The notes beneath the pieces were generated by a model. The model did no database searches. It worked only from the letters and a program-made list of their open reading frames with translations, and was not told the origin of the DNA. A stretch of 64,000 nt of DNA from Epiperipatus broadwayi (Eukaryota; Onychophora; Udeonychophora; Euonychophora; Peripatidae), in the NCBI GenBank assembly GCA_028023455.1, contig JAQFVV010012446.1, positions 4,403,501 through 4,467,500 on the forward strand, given 5' to 3'. This document shows, one piece after another, positions 48,339 to 58,319 of the stretch (its first letter is position 1; each line of letters opens with the position of its first letter). The translations under genes were made by a program, and so were the position numbers.

Positions 48339-48394
48339 AAATATTAAGGTTTATTGTTAGCCGAGAGGTATCGCATTAAATATTAAGGTTTATT
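48339..48394. repeat. 22-base SINE head flanked by 17-base direct repeats
   Basis: AAATATTAAGGTTTATT occurs at 48339-48355 and 48378-48394. Between them is GTTAGCCGAGAGGTATCGCA plus TT, which is the 5' head of the local SINE family (compare GTTAGCCGAGAGTCATCGCA at 54030). It therefore looks like an insertion with target duplication, but the inserted piece lacks the B box and tail. Confidence 0.8.
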
Positions 48395-49239
48395 TTAACT
48401 AAAAGAGTACCATTATTTTTATTTTAAATGTTGGCATTACTGGTACAATTATTAATCTAAAGCAAGAACTATTTCCACTTAACTACATCTTTCATAATAG
48501 GTGCTGTAATGATAAGGGCCTACTATTAAGAGATAAAAGATCTGCAGATACGAAAATTATGAGTCAATAATCATTAAACAACACCCACAAGCAAAATATG
48601 TACTACCTTGCAGGCAAAATGGTTGCAGAGTTACCCGTACTATGCATAGGCAAATTTATAATTTTCTATTTGCTTTAACAAAATGTTATTTTAAAGAAAT
48701 ACGCCGTACCGGAGGTGTTTATTTACAACTTATAAAAGGCATGATAATAAATATTTAAACAAACATATTCTCACTAAATTTAGGGATGGATAGCTCAATA
48801 TAATCCCAGCTCTTATGCATTTATTCTTATATCTATTATTTTACATAACTTTATAATTTCATAAATGTAAATTGTATCATGTTAGAATAGAAAACAAACG
48901 TTTATCTGGTGTACAATACAGATGGCAAAAACAACGTAAATTTGGACAACAAAAACAATTATCCAGTTCATTAAATAAATTCATTATTGATCAAAATATC
49001 AACAATAATGATAAAGAACCAAGTGGTAATGTAACTTAATTTATTAATGTTAATTGGTAGAACATTATTAGCGATCCGTGAATGGTAAGTCTTTTTAAGC
49101 CATTTGTAATTATCTACAAATCAGATGGGAAGTACCCGATTTTGTGTTGATTAGACTTACAATGAATAAAAAGTTTTTTAATGCTATATCATTATTTAAA
49201 TCATCAAGAATTACAGCTGAATTGTTAGTATTATAAATG

Positions 49240-50395
49240 AAGATGGTGACACTTGCAATTAAATCGAATGAAGAAGGGGAAAAGTTCAGAAAATAAATCA
49301 GGTGGAGAAATAGAAAAAATTGTTGGAAAAATTATGTACAAACTGTCCAAATGATAAAAATGTACCAAACGATTGAAAGAATGCAGTACTCATATTGGTA
49401 TTTAAGAAAGGTGATTAAGATATTAGAAATTATACAGATCTATCATCAATTCTATACAAAATCTTTATCAAGATAATTACAACTCATCTAAAGTGAATTC
49501 TGGATTTTAACCAACCAAAAATAAATAAGCTGGATTTAAGTGACTTTAACATAGCAGATCACATCCAAATATTGAAAGAAGCCATTCTTTGGATTTGTAC
49601 ATTATGAATAGGTATTTGATTCTATAAGCATTTTTAAAATGATTTTCATATTCTGAAGAATATTTATCAAAATACAATTACAGTTTCTTAAATCTTTTAA
49701 TAGTGTCCGTGATATCTGTTGTTCTCACCCATGCATTTCATTTTCAATCTCTTTTTGTTATTCCTGACTTACATCTCACCAAAAATATGGATGCATGACA
49801 GGATGATTGCATATCTCCAAAACTTTTACAGCAGTTTTAAGGGAAATATTTTGTGTGTTAAAATGGATTTAGGGAATAAAGTACATGAAGATTATTTAAG
49901 GCATCTAGATTTTGCACATTCGGTTATTTTTGCAAATAACACTCCAGAACTTCAGGAAATGTTGCAAGAGTTATCAGATGAAAATAAGAAAGTAGGACTA
50001 AAGATAAATGCTAAAAAAAACAAATGTTCAATGGATTCTTATGGTCGTGAGATTTGAATGCTTAACAGAACACTACAGAGACTTCTGATGATTCAATAAA
50101 AATATGGAGAGATGTAAGTTAGGAGTAACAAGAAGAGATTGAAAATGAATTACATGGGTGAGAAAATGAACAGATATGATCTACATCCTTGAATGAATAA
50201 AAAAACTGAAAATGGAACTGATCCGACATATTTCCAGAAGAGATGATAGCAGATGAGCAGTTAAGATCTTAAACTAAGATTCCAAGAGAATGTAAAAGAT
50301 CTAAAAAGAGAAGAGAGGCTATGGATCAGGAAAATGGGTTTAAAATTAAAGACTTGCACTGAATTGATAATGGTAGAAAATGATAATGATCTTAT
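49240..50395 (+). mobile_element. RTE-clade retrotransposon remnant, plus strand, strongly decayed
   Basis: It parallels 4419-5712 at lower identity. The region around 49365-49500 has lost its frame but corresponds to the VPxDWKNAVLILVFKKGD...NYTDLSSILYKIFIKIITTHL part. YLRHLDFAHSVIFANNTPEL (the FADD box reads FAHS) and QEMLQELSDENKKVGLKINA follow near 49890-50010. The C-terminal region is recognisable to about 50330. An internal deletion removes part of the palm. Confidence 0.85.
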
Positions 50396-51343
50396 ATATC
50401 AAGGAAGTATCAGTGGAAATATATGGTAGTATATATTATGATAAATGAAATTTATGCTTTTATAAAATTCGTATTGATGAAAAATCAGAATTTCTAAAAC
50501 AATCGTGGTTTTTACAAATGGGAGTTTCTGAATTTTTAGGCGTTTTTGTTTTCATAGTAAATGTCAGAACCCACATGAATATGACATACCTCTCATCAAT
50601 ACTAGGAGAAATGATCATGCTATGTTTGAATTTTGTTCCAAATACCGTAGAACCAAATTAATTGTTAGATTGCCCATATCTGTCAATGTGGTTTTTATAA
50701 GGAGAGCCAACGCATATCAGACAAATTTTATCCAAATTTAAATTTGGAGGGTATATCACATACACACAAATAATTCTAGCATTAAATCAGCAAACAAATT
50801 TCATTAACATGTTAGTCATATGGAATAGGGCACATTTTCAAAATAGTGACAGTATTGAAAAAGGGGCATAATAAAAATTTCCAAGATCGTGCAGAGCTCA
50901 GAGAAAATAATACCAAATTTTCTGGTACATTGTTTCTCTTTTGGTTGATTACCTAAGAGTTTGACGGAACTCAATGGGGAGATGATGAAAGACCAAAGCT
51001 GATGCGCATGCCAATTTTAATTTATGGTTCTAAGTTTTTTAAAGCATTTTTACTCTAGAAAAGTGTTAACAAACTGATTATAAATTTCTCAAAATATTTT
51101 GTGGGGATACTCATATTAGGAATTAAATTTTGAGTATTAAGTGTTTCATACATCTGACCCTGTAAAAAAAATAAAGTCAATGCAAGTGTGTGATGATGGT
51201 CTTTTATTTGTGATTGTAAGTTGGATTATATTCATCATTTAATTTTAATTGTTAAATGACTTAGAAAAAATCACACTTTGTTTAATCTGTTCGTAATAAT
51301 ATACAGAATAGCATATGACATGACATTTCAAGTGATATTATTC

Positions 51344-51480
51344 TCTCTCTTCTTCAGAAATTGCTGACTTGATCAGTGACAGTGCTAGCATGGGAATTGA
51401 ATTTAGGATCGTTAAATTTCTAAATACTAAATTTAAATTGTTGCTCTCACCAATTAGAATTTGGCAGAATCTAGTTTATT
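51344..51480. repeat. Dispersed repeat D, second copy
   Basis: See 36179-36275: shared TTGCTGACTTGATCAGTGAC-like start, a GGGAATTGAA stretch and CACCAATTAGAA. A further inverted fragment (GATTCCCATGCTAGTTACTG near 51530) suggests that this is also a foldback. Confidence 0.55.
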
Positions 51481-51612
51481 AGAACATCATCTTACATTCA
51501 ATATTCACAAATCTACAGGTCTCTGATTTGATTCCCATGCTAGTTACTGTGGCCATGTCAGAATACCGTTCAAAATTTTATTCATGATAGAAATAGTCCA
51601 ACATATAATTAC

Positions 51613-51906
51613 AATTAGTAATAAATTGAAAGGTTGCTAGTCTTTCACATGCGCCTACTGTTGTTTCTCAGACAGCCAATCAGATGTTAAACAGCGATCT
51701 GAAGAGCGATCAGGCCCCGACACACGACAGAGATTTTGATGAGAAAAGGATGGAGAGAAGGTTGGTGTCATCCTTTTCTTGTCAAAATCTGTCATGTGTC
51801 AGGGCCTGATCGCTCTTCAGACCACTGTTTAACATCTGATTGGCTGTCTGAGAAACAACAATAGGCGCATGTGAATGACTAGCAACTTTTCAATTTATTA
51901 CTAATT
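51613..51906. repeat. Large palindrome directly upstream of NAXE last exon
   Basis: Arms of about 125 bases: ATTAGTAATAAATTGAAA pairs with TTTCAATTTATTACTAAT. CAGCCAATCAGATGTTAAAC pairs with GTTTAACATCTGATTGGCTG, and GATCTGAAGAGCGATCAGGC with GCCTGATCGCTCTTCAGACC. The loop near 51760 contains GATGGAGAGAAGGTTGG. Identity between arms is above 90 percent by eye. It ends 235 bases before the exon 3 acceptor. Confidence 0.93.
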
Positions 51907-52141
51907 TTATAACAACTTGCGATTTAGACAAATATTAATTACAATTAATTTTTTGTCTAACTCCTGTATATATAAATGTATAAGAACGAACAGTTGTCTT
52001 TGTTACCATTTAGATTAGACTGTATTTTTAGTATTTCTTTATACTATTGTAAATGCTTATATATTTCATTTACAAAAATCAGTTATGCAGTAGATACTAT
52101 ACTTAAGGAATGATTTATATTACATATCTTTTTTTATTTAG

Positions 52142-52356
52142 GTTGGGATGTTGAAAAGGGTGATCCAACCGGAATCCAGCCAGAATTCTTGATATCGCTG
52201 ACTGCTCCAAAACTTTGTGCCAAGCATTTTAAAGGGAAATATCATTGGCTTGGTGGTCGCTTTGTCCCCATACAACTTTCTATGAAGTATGAACTCAATC
52301 TCCCAGAATACCCGGGAACAGACCCTTGTGTCGAACTTCCTTTGGGCACAAACTAG
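52142..52356 (+). CDS. NAXE: NAD(P)H-hydrate epimerase (NAXE), last coding exon
   Basis: Starts after TTTATTTAG with GT, which completes glycine, then encodes 70 residues and a TAG stop at 52354-52356: [20 protein letters not shown], then [20 protein letters not shown] and [20 protein letters not shown], ending CVELPLGTN. The DVEKGD...[14 protein letters not shown] and HWLGGRFVP blocks match the C-terminal third of NAXE, where the substrate pocket is closed. Length and position of the stop agree with the vertebrate protein, with a few more residues at the end. Together the three exons give about 230 residues. The missing N-terminus of perhaps 30-60 residues lies in an unrecognised upstream exon. 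Confidence 0.97.
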
Positions 52357-52793
52357 CTCGGACATTTACTACTGTTATCACTTTGTCCCAGAGGTTTGCT
52401 TTATGCTGCAGGATATGTGAAGTCCCAATACAATGTTCTTCCTAGAGTTTCGATTTTCAGTCCGAGAAATATTTGAACATTTCCTGGCTGCAAATGACAT
52501 GATAAAACTGTTTTCCTCAGGATGCTGTTAGAAGACTCAAGCAAGCAATGCTTTATATTTTAATGCTTTTCACACTAATTAAATAAAAATCATATCTAGC
52601 CTAAATTTGAGTTAGGGGGTTGTTCCCTTATTTGATTAGTTCGAGACAATCAAATAGCACCGATTTCCTTTCCTAAATCCCTCCAATTTATAGTGCTGCC
52701 ACTGATGGACATGAAGATGATATATCTAATCTAGTTTTATTTTTAGTTCAATATTGTTAATTTCTGATGTATTTTTTTTTTGTCTTTGTATAT
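52357..52793 (+). other. Probable NAXE 3' untranslated region
   Basis: From the stop codon to the likely poly(A) signals. An earlier AATAAA at 52580-52585 could give a shorter transcript. No repeat interrupts it. Confidence 0.65.
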
Positions 52794-52810
52794 AATAAAG
52801 GGGCAATAAA
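52794..52810 (+). terminator. Tandem poly(A) signals of NAXE
   Basis: AATAAA at 52794-52799 and again at 52805-52810, about 440 bases after the stop, followed by a T-rich stretch (TTTATTTTTCTG) suited to cleavage factors. They are the most plausible 3' end of the gene. Confidence 0.6.
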
Positions 52811-52854
52811 TATATTATCACAAAGTTTATTTTTCTGATAGTTTTATATATATA

Positions 52855-53034
52855 TCATTAAAAACCAGTCAACACTTAGATAATCCCAATATCACTACAA
52901 TCAACAATTTCAAACTGTTGTCAAGGCAACCTCCTTTTAACAATATAGAAAGGTTGCCTTGACAACAGTTTGAAATTGCTGATTGTACTGATAATGAAAT
53001 TATTGTCTAAGTGTTGACTGGTTTTCAACGATTA
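52855..53034. repeat. Palindrome just downstream of NAXE
   Basis: AAACCAGTCAACACTTAGA pairs with CTAAGTGTTGACTGGTTT, and CAAACTGTTGTCAAGGCAAC with GTTGCCTTGACAACAGTTTG. Arms are about 75 bases and the loop about 15 (TTTTAACAATATAGA). It begins about 45 bases after the second AATAAA. Confidence 0.93.
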
Positions 53035-53765
53035 CTTACAAACCCATTTAGCCTTGAGCATTATTACACTTATATATATATTGTCTATACTGAAAAGCAA
53101 TCAAAATTTGTTATACACACAAACAATAATTCATTCTGATTGTGCTCCAGAGCCAATGTCAATAGTAGTAGAAATTTATATAAAAAGAAACAAAATGTTT
53201 AAAAATATATATCAAATGTAATAGTAGGGATTTTGAACAAAAAAATTCCAAGATTTGTTGCAATTTTCTAATTAAATTAGAATGAAATCGTATTATTAAA
53301 TACAGTTGTGTAAGAAGTATCACCATTTGCCAACAATCTTAATAAAAAACATAAAAAATAGAAGAGTTTAGACATTAGGGTTTCAAATATATATGAATGT
53401 GTGTCTAAAAATTATATGTGATATCTAATACTTTTTTTTAAAGATGATAAACGTTCATTTTGAAATTGTATAATCCACAATGCAAATAAATCGTGAGTAA
53501 AAAGTACAGCTCAGAATAATAAATTCATTATGAAAAATAGTACGAAACTCTAAATATTTTTACATTAAATAATGGAATGGCTTTATTGTTCAGGAATTCA
53601 TAAAAAGTTAAAATGTGAGAAGCGGAATTAATTCAAGAACCATACACTCTGGGATCTAATACTTATCCACTGCATTAAACCACACACGACTATAAATACA
53701 GCTAATCATACATTATAAATGTAATATATTTAATTAATATATAATAAATAAAGTGTACGTATTTA
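53035..53765. other. Intergenic AT-rich stretch
   Basis: Contains a decayed copy of a dispersed block (GGAATGGCTTTATTGTTCAG near 53573, also near 6908, 18775 and 47312). Nothing else was recognised. Confidence 0.45.
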
Positions 53766-54394
53766 GCAATAAATATTAGAACAGGCAAAAACTCACTATA
53801 CGTATTGCCACACTGCAAGCTAGAATAAACAATGGATGCCAGAAGGCTTGTGCATAAAATCCCCATCTAGTGCCTACTCATCCAATATTCCCAGGCAAGT
53901 TTCTGGCTTGTGGCCTTCGTCAGTGAGGAGCCTTGGGTCTGAGAGCCCTGCACCTAGATCTTAGGATCTAATGCAATGCAATCCTCCAGCAGCCACCTTT
54001 TATTTCAACTACAAAACTACTCAAGCGTTGTTAGCCGAGAGTCATCGCAGCTGCCTTGCAAGCAAGTAGTTGGTTGCAGATGGTTGTGGGTTCGCATCCT
54101 AGCTGACGCTATGACATATGAAAAAAAAAAAAAACTAAGAGTCTTAAATTGAAAACACTTTAATATTTTCAATACAAGCCCTCACTGACGAAGGTCACAA
54201 GCCAGAAACTAGTCTGGGGATATTGGATGAGTTGGCAGTAGATGGGGATTTTATGCAAAGCCTTCTGGCATCCATTGATTACTCTAGCTTGCAGTGTGGC
54301 AATACATATAGTGAGTTTTTGCCTGTTTTAATAACAGTTATAAGCAAGCATAAGAAATAGTGATCGTATGATGTTTATTGGCAATAAATATTAG
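53766..54394. repeat. Foldback family A split by a SINE, flanked by 14-base direct repeats
   Basis: The left arm (53779-53950; CAATGGATGCCAGAAGGCTT, then a CTACTCATCCAATATTCCC stretch) and right arm (54178-54370; GGGGATATTGGATGAG, CTTCTGGCATCCATTGATTA) are inverted copies. A SINE (54021-54134) sits in the loop. The right end continues through CAGTTATAAGCAAGCATAAG to GATCGTATGATGTTTATTG. GCAATAAATATTAG occurs at 53766-53779 and 54381-54394, a candidate target-site duplication. The left terminus is about 45 bases shorter than the right. Confidence 0.88.
54021..54134 (+). mobile_element. tRNA-derived SINE nested in foldback
   Basis: TCAAGCGTTGTTAGCCGAGA, GTCATCGCAGCTGCC, a GTGGGTTCGCATCC B box, GACGCTATGACATATG and a pure A tail of 14. 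The clean tail suggests a relatively recent insertion. It has the same internal AGTAGTTGGTTGCAGA insertion type as the copy at 32797. Confidence 0.93.
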
Positions 54395-54484
54395 CTGTAA
54401 AGTAATAGGCAAACATTTTTACATATTCAAGCATGTCAAGATATTAACAGCAATCAAATTTGTAATGAGGACAGTAATTCACTT

Positions 54485-54615
54485 AACACTATTCTAATCC
54501 AGAGCCATCTATATGAGCATGAGTAGCTAATGGACAACAACACATGGTAACAAAAGATCATTTCTAGCTATAGACTTTCCTCAGAGGATGCTCTGGATTA
54601 TATGAGTATTGAAAA
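54485..54615. repeat. Short foldback
   Basis: CTAATCCAGAGCCATCTATA near 54494 is answered by GATGCTCTGGATTATATGAG near 54587. TTTCCTCAGAGGATGCTCTG recalls the CTCACTGACGAAGGCC signature position of other foldbacks. Confidence 0.6.
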
Positions 54616-54688
54616 GCCTCGGGTTTTATTCTATTAGATTGTGAGCCCAAACCAAAATTAAATAGTACCCCAGGGGAAAAAATCTGAT

Positions 54689-55080
54689 TCTCTCTCTGAA
54701 TTGTCTGCAGTGCCATCTTTAATCAAATCATGTTAGATAGCAATGTAATTTAGCTATTTTCCACAAAAATTTAAGACACTAGAATATCTTAATCACATAT
54801 TATGACACAAAATATGACAATGTGTTTTGTATCCTCATAGATAGTCTTCAATGCTTGTCTGCTATCACGAAATCTTGCCAATCATTTGAAAACAGTCTTG
54901 AAACTTATGGCTTCACTATCTTGCATAGTTTGAATTATGTTTTTACCAGTAGATCTACCTAATTTAAAATAAAATTTATTGTGTGTGAATTGTTCCATCA
55001 TAGTTTAAAGTACAAAATACACTATTGTATTTCATGTCGTAATTCATGATCCAGACAATGTCGCTACACAATGTGTTAAT
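54689..55080. repeat. Foldback family E, diverged copy
   Basis: Left part CTCTCTCTGAATTGTCTGCA with GTGCCATCTTT, right part TATTTCATGTCGTAATTCAT with GATCCAGACAATGTCGC. Both correspond to the left arm and right inner arm of the element at 56068-56463. Arm pairing is weaker here. Confidence 0.55.
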
Positions 55081-55995
55081 TTAGAAGTGGAATGTAGGCA
55101 CTTTTCATTGGGATATACTGGGTATATATATATGTTTGACAAAAAAATAATATATATCAAAATAAAATATTGTAACCTGTAACTTACATCTAATATCTAC
55201 ATTAACCACAGAAATCGATTGGACCTTATTCTTCTCTACAACCATCTATGTGTAATCAATGAACAAATACTACCTTTTTTTTGATCTTTGAGTTTCTGAT
55301 ATGTTAAAATCGAAATTACTAATTAGAGATTTATAACCAACAATCAAAAAATTTAATTACCGAATACTTTTCCATATTCATAATACTTTTGTATTAAAGT
55401 TCTACATATTCTTTTACTAAGACATACTCAATTTCTTTGTTTGCTATTGCATCTTTCATTCTCGTAAATTCAATATTTTAAAAAGTTACATGAAATTTTA
55501 TTACATGGTCTTAGCTAAAATACAACTTTTAAATACTAGAATTTTAATTTCAGGGATACAATTGCAAATCAGATGGATGTTACCCAATGGATTATATGTA
55601 TATGTGTATACATATGTATATAAACAGGCTTAAGAATTTCTTTCAGATAGATGGCCATAGCAAACTCATCCATCTGACATTAGGTAGGCAAATAGATGTC
55701 TATCTACTCTTGGCTTGAGTTTAAATAAATGAAAAACAGCTCATACTCTTATCACTGGCAAACCTATCCCCTTCTAGTTCAGGTCATTGGAGAGGAATCT
55801 GCTCAACCATGAGCTATTTATATGTACCAATAAAAAGAATATATGTATGTGGTCATATGTAAATATATGACAAATTGTGTTATGTAAAGTTTTAAAAATG
55901 AATGAAATAACTCTTCTCTGTAAACTTAGTTCTAGATAACTCTATATAAAAAGATCACAAATACTACTGTAAAAAGTTATTGAACATGGAAATTA

Positions 55996-56555
55996 GAGGA
56001 TAGTTCAATTATTAATTAATAGTACTCGGTAGGATATAGTGTATCCCGATGGAAAGGTGATTGAATTTCTCTCCAAGTGGGCTGCAGTGCCAAAGCAAGT
56101 GTTTATGTAGTAACATAGTTCAGATATTTGTCACAACAATTTTATGGTGCTAGTGAGTCTAGATCATGCATTACAATATGAAATGGTTTTCTTACTTCCT
56201 TCGAGTGTAGCCAATGCCAGACAGTTTGGATCATTCCAAAGATTTGAAGAGCGGTTTTGTCCAATTTAGAATAGAATATACTGTTACCATGTTGTTCATT
56301 GTGCGTTAAGGTATAAAATATACTATCACATTTCATGTAATAACTTGTGGTCCACATACTCGTATTTAAACGATTATGTAGAAAATAGCTAAACTATGAC
56401 ACTATGTAACACATGCATTGATCGAGAGATGGTACTGCAGGCAACTTGGAGAGAGAGCTAGACTTTAAGCGAGACACGTTGTGTGTAGCCTGATTTAACT
56501 CTATATGAACATGGGTGCCAGGGGACAGTTAAATTATTAATTAATAGTATTTAGT
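55996..56555. repeat. Foldback family E with flanking direct repeats
   Basis: The arms 56068-56175 and 56330-56463 pair: TCTCCAAGTGGGCTGCAGTG with CTGCAGGCAACTTGGAGA, and TGTAGTAACATAGTTCAGAT with CTATGACACTATGTAAC-type sequence. Outside the arms, AGTTCAATTATTAATTAATA (56002) and AGTTAAATTATTAATTAATA (56527) are direct repeats of about 28 bases. The minus-strand 71-codon frame inside is a by-product. Confidence 0.75.
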
Positions 56556-56660
56556 AATATGTGAATATTTGTGATTTAATCTTTATAATAATAACAGGCA
56601 AATAATTTTCAGTTTATCTTAAAATAAAATTCAACACAACACCATATTTTCTGAGTACTG

Positions 56661-56666
56661 TTTATT
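56661..56666 (-). terminator. Candidate distal poly(A) signal of the SH3 gene
   Basis: Plus-strand TTTATT, that is AATAAA on the minus strand, lies at the border between the repeat-free block and the foldback region to its left. Other copies of the hexamer occur by chance in such AT-rich DNA. Confidence 0.25.
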
Positions 56667-58291
56667 GAAGATCATGAAAAATTCTAGTATCTCCACAGCT
56701 TTTATAACATGACTAAAAAAAATAATAAATAAAAAAAATCTCGAGCATTAAAAAAAAAACCAATCTCAATTGCAAATTACAGGGAAAAAAAAATCCAATT
56801 TCTAAACCTTTATGTCAAATTGCCTTCTAAGCATCACATTAAGAATTCCCACATGATTTTGTACAAACTAAAAAATATATAAATATATTGCAGGAATAAT
56901 ATTTTACAAATAAAAAAGACAAAACCAAATATATACAGAAATATACTGTGCTATGCCATTTCTGAATAGGACCAGAATTTAAAAAAAAAAAAGGAAACAG
57001 AAATTTGGCAAAATAAATAGTTTACACAAAATGTCTTCTCTATAATATAATCAGGAGTTGAGAAAAAATATATACGAATAAATGTGCATGCGATATGTAT
57101 ATATTCACATATACGCACATACACATGGGTTTGTAGTAACATGTATATAAATGTATGTTTGTGTCTGCATGGAATACATGCACCCACAAACACTCACATA
57201 GCCTAAACTATTTTCATTTTGAATAAGTCACTGCTGCTAAAATAAGTCGTTTCAATTGAAATCCCTCCTTTTCCCACCCCATTGAAGATAATGATTAAAG
57301 AACAAGTATGTACTTATACCCATTATTGGTGTTGTTTTTAAATACATTGGTAACTGCAGGAAAGCATTATCTGTTAAAGTTTACAGCAGAGATTTTACCC
57401 TATATATATATATAAAAAAGAATTTTTTAAAGAAGTATATACATAGAATTTAAAATAACTATTACATATTTAATCTCCATTTGTTAGAGATGAATTATCT
57501 TTTTTTATTTTTGTCTATTATAATATTTTAGAAGATAAAGATTTGAAATTGAATATTTAAGCAAATAAAACGTATATTTTTTTAATGCTTCAATTCATGA
57601 CTGAAAATCTGAATATTTATTTTTAAATATTGCCATTTTAGGTGATAAATATATATGTAATGACTTTATCGGACAAAACTCCAGCACTTTCTGAACAATA
57701 CCCTGTTTAACCAGTCGTTGGATCATTTTACACACAGTTTCAGGAAATTCTAGATTAATATTACCAAATATAAATTATATACAAATCTTTATGTCGAATG
57801 TTACTCAATTTAGAATCATAATCACTGCAATTCTCATAATTTGGATGAACTGTGCCAATTTTTGAGAATAATATATACGTAATAAAGAAATTATTCCAAC
57901 ATTTCAATTATTTATTTATAGTCATTCTAAGAGCAAAAAACACAATTCTGTAAAATAATATATATTATTCTTCGGATCAAAACAACTTACAGAAAAATCT
58001 GAAAAAGTTTCCTATATATTTATATATTATTAATTTGTAATTAGAAAATATTTGAAGAAAAGTTTACTATATATTATAGGTATTATTAATTTATATTGTA
58101 ACTATACATTATGCCTATTAGAAAAAAGCATTTTTTAAGTATATTGTTTGTTTTACTTTGTAAATTTGATAAATAATTATGTTTTCCAAATAAAAAAAAG
58201 ATGTTTACCTAATGTCAATTTAGAAATTAAATTTTTTAAGTAAATAATATAAAATATCAACATATAACAGTAATAGTCATATACGTTTATT

Positions 58292-58319
58292 TATAATAAT
58301 AATAATAATAATAATAATA
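58292..58319. repeat. (TAA)n microsatellite
   Basis: About nine consecutive ATA/TAA units without interruption. Confidence 0.95.

Larger units (their letters stand above)
45954..52141 (+). other. NAXE intron 2, about 6.2 kb
   Basis: It begins GTAAAT and ends TTTTTTTATTTAG. It contains a hAT-like MITE, a SINE, a tiny SINE head insertion, an RTE remnant and a large hairpin, listed separately. 48400-49239 and 50396-51343 show nothing recognisable except a short frame near 48888-49038 (RLSGVQYRWQKQRKFGQQKQ) that may belong to the RTE remnant. Confidence 0.85.

Noticed and set aside
52138-52365. 75-codon minus-strand frame
   Set aside because: It is antisense to the last NAXE exon, whose plus-strand reading is clearly conserved.
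16042-54134. SINE heads as functional tRNA genes
   Set aside because: They keep A- and B-box words but lack a foldable cloverleaf and acceptor stem, and carry SINE tails; no intact tRNA gene was found.
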